A stretch of DNA of 6,518 bases from Accumulibacter sp. (GTDB taxonomy: Bacteria; Pseudomonadota; Gammaproteobacteria; Burkholderiales; Rhodocyclaceae). Where the stretch lies: positions 1 to 6,518 of the forward strand of contig DPSD01000520.1 in assembly GCA_003538495.1 (NCBI GenBank), in the 5' to 3' direction. This document shows, piece after piece, positions 1-5,934 of the stretch (its first letter is position 1; each line of letters starts with the position of its first letter). A program made the position numbers and the translations under genes. Below the pieces are notes generated by a model that worked only from the letters and a program-made list of their open reading frames with translations, was not told where the DNA came from and ran no database searches.

Positions 1-1068
1 CGCGAGCAGACGCTGAACCAGATGCTGGTCGAGATGGATGGCTTCGAAGGAAGCGTCGGCGTCATCGTGATTGCGGCGACCAACCGTCCGGACGTGCTCG
101 ACCCGGCGCTGATGCGTCCGGGCCGTTTTGACCGGCAGGTGGTCGTGCCGCTGCCCGATATCCGTGGTCGCGAACAGATTCTGGTGGTGCACATGCGCAA
201 GGTGCCGCTGTCGCCCGACGTCAAGGCGGACATCATTGCCCGCGGCACGCCGGGATTTTCCGGCGCCGATCTGGCCAATCTGGTCAACGAAGCGGCATTG
301 TTTGCCGCCCGCGGCAACAAGCGACTGGTCGACATGGAGGACTTCGAAAAGGCCAAGGACAAGATCATGATGGGCGCCGAGCGCCGCAGCATGGTCATGA
401 ACGAGGACGAGCGGCGCAATACCGCTTACCACGAGTCCGGGCATGCGGTGGTCGCCAAGCTGATGCCGAAGTCCGACCCGGTGCACAAGGTCACCATCAT
501 CCCGCGTGGACGGGCGCTTGGCCTGACCATGCAGCTGCCCGAAGAGGATCGCTACGCTTACGACCGGATCTATCTGATGAGTCGGATTGCGGTCCTGTTC
601 GGCGGCCGCGTCGCCGAGGAGCTGTTCATGGACCAGATGACCACCGGCGCGTCCAACGACTTCGAGCGAGCCACCCAGATGGCGCGCGACATGGTCACTC
701 GCTACGGCATGTCGGACGCACTCGGTCCCATGGTTTACGGGGAAAACGAGGGTGAAGTCTTCCTCGGGCGCTCGGTGACCACCCACAAGAACATGTCCGA
801 GGCGACGATGGAGAAAGTCGATCGGGAGATCCGCCGGATCATCGATGAGCAGTACTCGCTGGCGCGCAGGCTGCTGGAAGAGCATCGCGACAAGGTCGAG
901 GCGATGGCGACCGCTTTGCTTGAGCTGGAGACCATCGATAGCGACCAGATCAACGACATCATGGACGGCAAGCCGCCACGCCCACCGAAGCAGCCGCAGG
1001 CAAAATCTGCCAGCAAACCCGACACCAACGCGCCGGATGCAGCGCCGAGCGCGCCGGCGCCGGCCTGA
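1..1068 (+). CDS. ftsH: ATP-dependent zinc metalloprotease FtsH, 3' part (5' end outside window)
   Basis: This is the C-terminal 355 residues of FtsH, the hexameric inner-membrane AAA+ protease that extracts and degrades membrane proteins and short-lived regulators. The reading frame is open from base 1 (first residues REQTLNQML), so the membrane anchor and the Walker A and B motifs lie upstream of the window. Numbering from the first codon, the second region of homology is present ([21 protein letters not shown], about residues 26-46) with its arginine fingers. The zinc site is HESGH (His144, Glu145, His148), and Asp220 in TTGASND is the likely third metal ligand. The LGRSV block near residues 254-258 is also typical. 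The last 30 or so residues are a Pro/Ala/Lys-rich, probably disordered tail, which is variable in this family. The sequence closely follows E. coli FtsH, and nothing suggests damage. folP follows on the same strand, as in many proteobacteria. Confidence 0.98.
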   Translation, partial: REQTLNQMLVEMDGFEGSVGVIVIAATNRPDVLDPALMRPGRFDRQVVVPLPDIRGREQILVVHMRKVPLSPDVKADIIARGTPGFSGADLANLVNEAALFAARGNKRLVDMEDFEKAKDKIMMGAERRSMVMNEDERRNTAYHESGHAVVAKLMPKSDPVHKVTIIPRGRALGLTMQLPEEDRYAYDRIYLMSRIAVLFGGRVAEELFMDQMTTGASNDFERATQMARDMVTRYGMSDALGPMVYGENEGEVFLGRSVTTHKNMSEATMEKVDREIRRIIDEQYSLARRLLEEHRDKVEAMATALLELETIDSDQINDIMDGKPPRPPKQPQAKSASKPDTNAPDAAPSAPAPA

Positions 1069-1145
1069 TTGCGCTGCCGTAGCGCCAGGCGGACGCTGTC
1101 GGGAGTGCTTTCCCGGTGCCCGCGCTTGGTGCGGCCACAGCCTTG

Positions 1146-1976
1146 ATGCTCCTCCGCTGCGGAGCCTTTGACCTCCCTCTGACGCGCCCCCTGCTGATGG
1201 GCATTGTCAACCTGACGCCCGACTCGTTCTCTGGCGACGGGCTGGCGAACGACCCGGCTCTGGCGCTGGCCCACGCTCGCAGACAGATCGACGCTGGCGC
1301 CGACCTCCTTGACATCGGCGCGGAGTCGTCACGTCCCGGCGCTGTGTCGACCCCGGTGAACGAAGAGTTGCGGCGCTTGCTGCCAGTACTCGAGGCGCTT
1401 CGCGACTGTGGCGTTCCGATCTCGGTTGACACCTGCAAACCGGCGGTGATGCGCGCGGCCCTGGCGAACGGCGCGTCGATGATCAATGACATCCAGGCGC
1501 TGCGGGTGCCGGGCGCGATGGCGGCAGTCGCCGACAGCGACTGCGCGGTCTGCCTGATGCACATGCGGGGCACACCATCGAGCATGCAGGAGAGCCCGGC
1601 GTACCAGGACGTCGTCAGCGAGATCGCGTCCTTTCTCCGCGAGCGGGTCGCTGCGGCCAGGGCGGCCGGCATCGCGGGCGACCGCCTGGTCCTCGATCCC
1701 GGTTTTTGCTTCGGCAAGACCCTGCAGCACAATCTGGAACTGCTGCGCGATTTTGCCAGGCTGTCGTTGGACGGGCTGCCGATGCTCGCCGGCGTTTCAC
1801 GAAAATCGATGCTCGGGGCGATCACCGGACGTCCGGTGGACCAGCGACTGGCCGCCAGCGTCGCTGCCGCCCTGCTGGCCGCGCAGCGCGGTGCGCGAAT
1901 TCTGCGTGTCCACGATGTCGCCGAGACGCGCGACGCGCTGGCCGTCTGGCGTGCGGTTGACGGCGACAAGCCGTGA
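1146..1976 (+). CDS. folP: Dihydropteroate synthase FolP
   Basis: FolP condenses 6-hydroxymethyl-7,8-dihydropterin pyrophosphate with p-aminobenzoate to give 7,8-dihydropteroate in cytoplasmic folate synthesis; it is the sulfonamide target. The product is 276 residues (E. coli about 282) with a TIM-barrel motif set in order: MGIVNLTPDSFS (from residue 18), DIGAESSRPGA (56-66), SVDT with Asp95, IND with Asn114, LDPGFCFGKT (183-192), SRKS (218-221) and RVHD (254-257). The start is ambiguous. ATG 1146 puts Asn22, Asp56 and Arg63 at exactly the numbers I recall for E. coli FolP ligands, and the later ligands one residue lower, so I chose it. It has no clear Shine-Dalgarno. The in-frame GTG at 1116 adds ten residues and has GGGAG ten bases upstream (1101-1105), so it remains possible. 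The gene begins 77 nt after ftsH (47 nt from the GTG), and co-transcription is likely. Small departures from consensus (GAESS for GGEST, INDIQ for INDVS) look tolerable. Confidence 0.97.
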   Translation: MLLRCGAFDLPLTRPLLMGIVNLTPDSFSGDGLANDPALALAHARRQIDAGADLLDIGAESSRPGAVSTPVNEELRRLLPVLEALRDCGVPISVDTCKPAVMRAALANGASMINDIQALRVPGAMAAVADSDCAVCLMHMRGTPSSMQESPAYQDVVSEIASFLRERVAAARAAGIAGDRLVLDPGFCFGKTLQHNLELLRDFARLSLDGLPMLAGVSRKSMLGAITGRPVDQRLAASVAAALLAAQRGARILRVHDVAETRDALAVWRAVDGDKP

Positions 1977-2026
1977 AAAGATCGGCAGACCGTGCTCCAG
2001 TTGGCACCGTCAAGGGGGCGTTTGCG

Positions 2027-2032
2027 TAGAAT
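2027..2032 (+). promoter_or_regulatory. Possible sigma70 -10 element upstream of glmM
   Basis: TAGAAT lies in the 107-nt gap between folP and glmM, about 50 nt upstream of the glmM start. The best -35-like match, TTGGCA at 2001-2006, is 20 nt away, longer than the usual 16-18, and there is no exact extended -10. The gap is long enough for a separate promoter, but the call rests on one hexamer. glmM could also be read through from ftsH-folP. Confidence 0.35.
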
Positions 2033-2070
2033 GGCGGGGAACGGGCAGACACTGATTTATTGGGACAAAC

Positions 2071-2076
2071 GGGGAG
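2071..2076 (+). promoter_or_regulatory. Ribosome binding site deciding the glmM start
   Basis: GGGGAG sits seven bases before the GTG at 2084. It fixes that GTG as the start in preference to the in-frame TTG at 2060, which would add eight non-conserved residues upstream of the invariant [12 protein letters not shown] beginning. Confidence 0.8.
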
Positions 2077-2083
2077 AGCAAGG

Positions 2084-3451
2084 GTGAGCAGAAAGTATTT
2101 CGGCACCGACGGCGTGCGTGGGCGTGTTGGGGAATCGCCGATCACACCCGATTTCATCATGCGCCTGGGCCATGCGACCGGCAAGGTACTCGCCGCACGC
2201 GCCAGTGAGCGCAGCAGTTTCAAGCCCGGCGAGCGGCCGGCGGTGCTGATCGGCAAGGACACCAGGGTCTCGGGCTACATGCTGGAAGCGGCGCTCGAGG
2301 CGGGCTTCGCGGCAGCCGGGGTGGACGTCTGTCTGGTCGGGCCGATGCCCACCCCGGCCATCGCCTACCTCACCCGCGCCTTGCGCCTGCAGGCCGGGAT
2401 CGTCATTTCTGCGTCGCACAACCCTTACTACGATAACGGAATCAAGTTCTTTTCGGCACGGGGTACCAAACTCCCCGATGAGATGGAGTTCGAGATCGAA
2501 GCGATGCTCGACGAGCCGCTGACTTGCGTACCGTCGGCCGCTCTCGGCCGGGCGCGCAGGATTGACGACGCCGACGGTCGCTATATCGAGTTCTGCAAGA
2601 GCACTTTTCCGTTCGAACTGGACCTGCGCGGGCTGAAGATTGTCGTCGATTGCGCAAACGGTGCCGCCTACCACATCGCCCCACATGTGTTTCATGAACT
2701 GGGCGCCGAGGTCAGCACCATCGGCACCGACCCCAACGGCCTCAACATCAACCAGGAGGTCGGCGCCACGTCGCCCGCAGCCTTGCGCGAAGCGGTCCTC
2801 GCACAAGCCGCCGACATCGGCATCGCGCTTGACGGCGACGCAGACCGGGTGATGATGGTCGACGCCGCGGGCAATCTCTACGATGGCGATCAGCTGCTGT
2901 TCGCGGTGGTCCGCAGCCGCTTGCGACAGGGCCCGATCGCGGGCGTCGTCGGGACCTTGATGAGCAATCTGGCTCTCGAACACGCGCTGGCCGCCCTCAA
3001 GGTACCTTTTGTCAGGGCGCCAGTCGGTGACCGCTACGTCATGGAGCTGCTGCGGCAGAAAGGCTGGCTTTACGGCGGCGAGAATTCCGGTCACATCCTC
3101 TGTCTCGACCGGCACTCCACCGGTGACGGCATTGTTTCCGCCCTGCAGGTACTTTCAGCGCTGCGGGAAGCCGGGGTAAGACTGCAGCAGCTCCTTGAGG
3201 ATCTGAAGCTCTACCCGCAAAAACTGATCAACGTGGCCCTGAGCAAAGGCTTTGCCTGGCAGGGCCACCCACTGATCGGAGCGGTGCTCGGCGAAGTGGA
3301 AGCCGAACTCGAGGGCTGCGGTCGGGTACTCCTGCGAGCTTCCGGGACGGAACCGCTGCTGCGCGTGATGGTCGAGGGGCAGGATTCGGAAACGGTCACC
3401 CGCACCGCCGAGAAGTTGGCCGCCGCCGTACGCCAGGCAGTGTCGGCGTAA
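2084..3451 (+). CDS. glmM: Phosphoglucosamine mutase GlmM
   Basis: GlmM interconverts glucosamine-6-phosphate and glucosamine-1-phosphate in the cytoplasm, feeding UDP-N-acetylglucosamine synthesis for peptidoglycan and lipopolysaccharide. The 455-residue product (E. coli 445) has the full alpha-D-phosphohexomutase layout. The N-terminus is YFGTDGVRG. The catalytic phosphoserine loop is SASHNP with Ser111 as the residue expected to be phosphorylated. The magnesium loop is DGDADR with Asp250, Asp252 and Asp254. The sugar-binding loop is GGENSGH (331-337), and the C-terminal phosphate-binding loop is RASGTEP (418-424). The serine position, about ten residues later than Ser102 of E. coli, reflects a small N-terminal insertion (around [12 protein letters not shown]). 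The start is GTG with a strong ribosome binding site. It follows folP, the standard order in beta- and gammaproteobacteria, and faces the symporter operon convergently. No key residue is missing. Confidence 0.98.
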   Translation: MSRKYFGTDGVRGRVGESPITPDFIMRLGHATGKVLAARASERSSFKPGERPAVLIGKDTRVSGYMLEAALEAGFAAAGVDVCLVGPMPTPAIAYLTRALRLQAGIVISASHNPYYDNGIKFFSARGTKLPDEMEFEIEAMLDEPLTCVPSAALGRARRIDDADGRYIEFCKSTFPFELDLRGLKIVVDCANGAAYHIAPHVFHELGAEVSTIGTDPNGLNINQEVGATSPAALREAVLAQAADIGIALDGDADRVMMVDAAGNLYDGDQLLFAVVRSRLRQGPIAGVVGTLMSNLALEHALAALKVPFVRAPVGDRYVMELLRQKGWLYGGENSGHILCLDRHSTGDGIVSALQVLSALREAGVRLQQLLEDLKLYPQKLINVALSKGFAWQGHPLIGAVLGEVEAELEGCGRVLLRASGTEPLLRVMVEGQDSETVTRTAEKLAAAVRQAVSA

Positions 3452-3464
3452 GACCGTCGAACCT

Positions 3465-3493
3465 CCCCGGACGGGGCACTGCCCGCCCGGGCG
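3465..3493. terminator. Possible GC-rich terminator region between convergent operons
   Basis: The 66-nt gap between the stop of glmM (+) and the stop of the small symporter gene (-) holds short GC-only inverted repeats: CCCCG/CGGGG at 3465-3476 and the perfect palindrome CGCCCGGGCG at 3484-3493. GGGC (3474-3477) and GCCC (3481-3484) can also pair. No T-tract follows on either strand, so this is not a classic intrinsic terminator. The position, between two convergent units, is the main argument. Confidence 0.25.
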
Positions 3494-3517
3494 ATCCAGC
3501 TGACCGACCCGCAGGCA

Positions 3518-3793
3518 TCAGTCGTCCCCCTCACCTTCACCCTGGTGAACCCCGTATTCGCGGTCGAGCCTGCTCATGTAGCGCGCATACCACCAAATGA
3601 TCACCAGATAGATCAGCGGCGCTCCCTGGGCGCCCATATAGAATCCCAGAGGAAAACCGATGATCGTGATGCTGTCCAGGTCGCGCGCGAAAAAGCTGAC
3701 GACAAAGCTGACGACAAACCAGACGGCCAGGAGCAATGCAGTCATCTTGAGGTTGCGCTGCCAATAGGCGCGATGCCTTCGCCCGAGTCTCAT
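3518..3793 (-). CDS. DUF4212 protein, putative small subunit of a sodium/solute symporter
   Basis: This 91-residue inner-membrane protein has the layout of the DUF4212 / Na_symport_sm family (TIGR03647). A basic N-terminus with AYWQRNLK is followed by a first membrane helix (about 17-35), a short loop with the family-like block GFPLGFYMGAQG (46-57), a second helix (about 55-69), and a YARYMSRLDREYGV ending with an acidic tail. Family members are encoded beside SSS-family symporters and are thought to be accessory subunits; no reaction is known for them. The ATG at 3793 was chosen because GGGGGAGG lies six bases upstream on the coding strand. An ATG at 3832 would add 13 arginine-rich residues not expected for the family. 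The gene lies 78 nt downstream of the large subunit, whereas small-subunit genes usually precede it. Codons 26-33 read FVVS twice, from a perfect 12-bp duplication. Confidence 0.88.
   Translation of the reverse strand: MRLGRRHRAYWQRNLKMTALLLAVWFVVSFVVSFFARDLDSITIIGFPLGFYMGAQGAPLIYLVIIWWYARYMSRLDREYGVHQGEGEGDD
3693..3716. repeat. Perfect 12-bp tandem duplication (2 copies) inside the DUF4212 gene
   Basis: AAGCTGACGACA occurs twice head to tail with no mismatch. It is four codons long, keeps the frame, and gives FVVS-FVVS in the first predicted membrane helix of the small symporter subunit. Confidence 0.9.
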
Positions 3794-3799
3794 TCCGCG

Positions 3800-3807
3800 C
3801 CTCCCCC
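3800..3807 (-). promoter_or_regulatory. Ribosome binding site of the DUF4212 gene
   Basis: The coding strand reads GGGGGAGG, six bases before the ATG at 3793-3791. It is the strongest ribosome binding site on this strand in the window and decides the start. The upstream symporter gene has no comparable site. Confidence 0.75.
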
Positions 3808-3810
3808 GCT

Positions 3811-3844
3811 GCTGCCGATCAGGCCAGAACACGGCAACGGCAGC
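3811..3844 (-). other. Inverted repeat between symporter and DUF4212 genes
   Basis: GCTGCCG (3811-3817) and CGGCAGC (3838-3844) form a perfect 7-bp inverted repeat with a 20-nt loop, placed just upstream of the DUF4212 ribosome binding site in a 78-nt gap. It could fold in the mRNA and set relative expression or stability of the two cistrons, but the loop is long and chance is a fair alternative in such GC-rich DNA. Confidence 0.3.
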
Positions 3845-3871
3845 CGACGCAAGCGACCACAGCCGGACTCA

Positions 3872-5920
3872 CTAGCCGTCCAGCTCTGGGTAGCGAACAC
3901 TTTCGACAAAATCCTGTGTCTCCTTGCTTGGCGCCTGCCCGAACAGGCTGACGACGATGATCGTCACGAAACCGACGGCGACGCCCCACACCCCGGCCGA
4001 CGTTGACTGGATGCCAAACCACGGCTCCATGCCGATGCCCTGAATGCCAAGCCACGGGATGGTGTCAACCTGGACCCGCACCATGTAATAAATGGTCACC
4101 AGCAGGCCAAGGATCATGCCGCTGACCGCTCCCGAGGCATTGGCCCTCTTCCAGAAGACACCGAGAATCAGCGCCGGAAAGAAAGCGGCACCGGCCAGCG
4201 AGAAAGCCCAGGCAACCATCGCCAGAATGGTCGCCGGCTTCTGCGACGCAACGCTCGCTGCCAGCACGGCTACAACCAGCAGCAGCGACTTCGAAACGAC
4301 CAGCCGCCATTGCGTTGTCGCGTTCGGGCGGAAGATCTTGTAATAGACGTCGTGTGACAAGGCACTGGCGATCGTCAGCAGCAGGCCGTCGGCCGTCGAC
4401 AGAGCGGCGGCCAGCGCGCCGGCCGCGACCAGCCCGGAAATGACGTAGGGCAGACCGGCGATTTCGGGTGTGGCCAGCAGGATCACGTCGGGATTGAGCG
4501 CCAGTTCGACGAGCTGAAGGACTCCGTCGCCGTTGACGTCCTCGATCGACACCAGTCCGATCTTGCCCCAGGCGCTGACCCAGACCGGCAGTTGCGCGAT
4601 CGAAGAGCCGATCAGCGTGGAGTAGATCTCGTACTTGGCAAAAACGGCATACGCTGGCGCCGTCAGGTACAGCGCGAGAATGAACAGCAGCGACCAGAAG
4701 ACGGAACTGCGTGCCTCGCGAACGCTGGGCGTGGTGTAGTAGCGCATCAGCACGTGCGGCAGCGCAGCGGTACCGACCATCAGGCAGAACACCAGGCTCA
4801 GGAAGTTCAGCCGCGCCGTGTCGCTTACCGCCTCACCCGCCTGACCGCCCGCCGGGTAGGGCGTCACGTGATGCTCGGGCTCGGCGCCACGCTGCATCGC
4901 CTGGCGCATCAGTTTGTCCCAGTAACTGCGGGCGCCTTCGCTGGTTGTTGGCAACTCCCGCCGTTCGCGTTCGAGGGCGACGACCTCGCGCATCTGCGGG
5001 TTGCTGGTCTTCAGCTCGTTGATCTGCTCCGCCAGGCGGAGCTTCTCTTCGTCGAGGGATTCCGGCAAGCTCCGGATTCGCTCACGGTAGCCTTCGCCGC
5101 GTTCGCGGAACATTCGACGCGCTTCGATCTCGGCGGGATCGTCGAAGATCCTTTCCTCGAGCACTTGCACCTTCTGCAGCACGTGCCCATAGGTCAGCTG
5201 CGGAACCGGAATGCCAGTGACCTGGTACGAGAGAATCGTCACCGGCACCAGGTAGGCGACAATCAGGATGGCGTACTGAGCAACCTGGGTCCACGTGACG
5301 GCACGCATGCCGCCCAGGAAGGAACAGACCAGGATGCCCGCCAGGCCGACGAAGACGCCGATCTCGAACTGCAGGCCGACGAAACGGCTGGTAATCAGGC
5401 CGACACCGTAGATCTGCGCGACGACATAAACGAACGACGCCAGGACGGTCGCGAAGACGCCGACCAGGCGCGCCGGATTGCCGCCATAGCGCGCCGCCAG
5501 GAAGTCCGGGATGGTGTATTGCCCGAACCGCCGCAAATAGGGCGCGAGCAACAGGCCGACCAGAACGTAACCACCGGTCCAGCCCATGACGTATGCCAGC
5601 CCCTGATAACCCGACAGGTAGAGAGTCCCCGCCAGGCCCATGAAGGACGCAGCGCTCATCCAGTCGGCGCCGGTGGCCATGCCATTGAAGATCGCCGGCA
5701 CGCGCCTGCCGGCGACGTAGTATTCGGAAACGCTGGCCGTACGCGCCAGGACGCCGATCGTCGCGTACAGAAAGATGGTCAGGAAGAGAAAGGAATACCC
5801 GATCCACCGGGGCGGCATACCGAAGCGCTCGAGGACCGCCAACGCCAGGATGAACAGGAAAAAGGCTGCGGTATAAAAAGCGTAGTAGCGACGCAGTGGG
5901 CCAGCGGTGTAGTCAGCCAT
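3872..5920 (-). CDS. Sodium/solute symporter, ActP-like (SSS family), large subunit
   Basis: This 682-residue polytopic inner-membrane protein is a sodium:solute symporter related to the acetate permease ActP. I infer the VC_2705-type subfamily (TIGR03648), because a DUF4212 small subunit is next to it. Visible SSS landmarks are YYVAGRRVPAIFNGMATGADWMS (67-89), YTIPDFLAARYG (135-146), FLGGMRAVTWTQVAQY (201-216), GTAALPHVLMRYYT (383-396) and ALSTADGLLLTIASALSHD (506-524). I count about 13-14 hydrophobic segments. Two parts are unusual: a charged, helical, coiled-coil-like stretch at about 237-370, and the EF-hand-type loop DVNGDGVLQLVE (461-472); by the LeuT-fold topology both should be periplasmic. 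The substrate is probably a short-chain carboxylate such as acetate, but the sequence does not prove it. The start is ATG, 14 nt after the exonuclease stop, with no good ribosome binding site, which suggests translational coupling. It is longer than typical ActP (about 550). Confidence 0.92.
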   Translation of the reverse strand: MADYTAGPLRRYYAFYTAAFFLFILALAVLERFGMPPRWIGYSFLFLTIFLYATIGVLARTASVSEYYVAGRRVPAIFNGMATGADWMSAASFMGLAGTLYLSGYQGLAYVMGWTGGYVLVGLLLAPYLRRFGQYTIPDFLAARYGGNPARLVGVFATVLASFVYVVAQIYGVGLITSRFVGLQFEIGVFVGLAGILVCSFLGGMRAVTWTQVAQYAILIVAYLVPVTILSYQVTGIPVPQLTYGHVLQKVQVLEERIFDDPAEIEARRMFRERGEGYRERIRSLPESLDEEKLRLAEQINELKTSNPQMREVVALERERRELPTTSEGARSYWDKLMRQAMQRGAEPEHHVTPYPAGGQAGEAVSDTARLNFLSLVFCLMVGTAALPHVLMRYYTTPSVREARSSVFWSLLFILALYLTAPAYAVFAKYEIYSTLIGSSIAQLPVWVSAWGKIGLVSIEDVNGDGVLQLVELALNPDVILLATPEIAGLPYVISGLVAAGALAAALSTADGLLLTIASALSHDVYYKIFRPNATTQWRLVVSKSLLLVVAVLAASVASQKPATILAMVAWAFSLAGAAFFPALILGVFWKRANASGAVSGMILGLLVTIYYMVRVQVDTIPWLGIQGIGMEPWFGIQSTSAGVWGVAVGFVTIIVVSLFGQAPSKETQDFVESVRYPELDG
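4505..4540 (-). other. EF-hand-type calcium-binding loop encoded within the symporter
   Basis: Residues 461-472 read DVNGDGVLQLVE. This fits the canonical 12-residue loop, with Asp at 1, Asn at 3, Asp at 5, Gly at 6, a hydrophobic residue at 8 and Glu at 12. It falls in the loop between the hydrophobic segments ending near 427 and starting near 481. Calcium binding is inferred from the motif only. Confidence 0.6.
4811..5212 (-). other. Charged coiled-coil-like insertion encoded within the symporter
   Basis: Residues about 237-370 separate two membrane segments that are joined by only about 35 residues in E. coli ActP. The stretch is rich in Glu, Arg, Lys and Leu with heptad-like spacing (for example SLDEEKLRLAEQINELK at 288-304). 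It ends in a His/Pro/Gly-rich linker before membrane segments resume at about 371. Confidence 0.7.
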
Positions 5921-5934
5921 CGCCGGGCGCCCGC

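Noticed and set aside
1101..1114. Small hairpin GGGA/TCCC between ftsH and folP as a terminator
   Set aside because: A four-base stem with no T-tract is too weak, and the genes are expected to be co-transcribed.
959..1969. A 336-codon open frame on the - strand opposite folP and the end of ftsH
   Set aside because: Ser/Arg/Ala-rich translation with no motif, fully overlapped by two certain genes.
2001..2032. TTGGCA / TAGAAT as a complete sigma70 promoter
   Set aside because: The 20-nt spacer is too long for a standard promoter, so only the -10-like hexamer is reported, at low confidence.
2060..2083. TTG start adding eight residues to GlmM
   Set aside because: The GTG at 2084 has the correctly spaced GGGGAG and gives the conserved GlmM N-terminus.
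2057..3115. A 352-codon open frame on the - strand opposite glmM
   Set aside because: glmM is certain on the other strand; this frame has no family motif and an antisense composition.
3518..3832. Longer 104-residue version of the DUF4212 protein starting at 3832
   Set aside because: The extra 13 residues are arginine-rich, and the ribosome binding site at 3800-3807 sits correctly for the ATG at 3793.
3545..4006. A 153-codon open frame on the + strand across the DUF4212 gene and the symporter end
   Set aside because: The - strand frame has membrane helices, a family-like sequence and a strong ribosome binding site; the + frame is low-complexity and charged without a motif.
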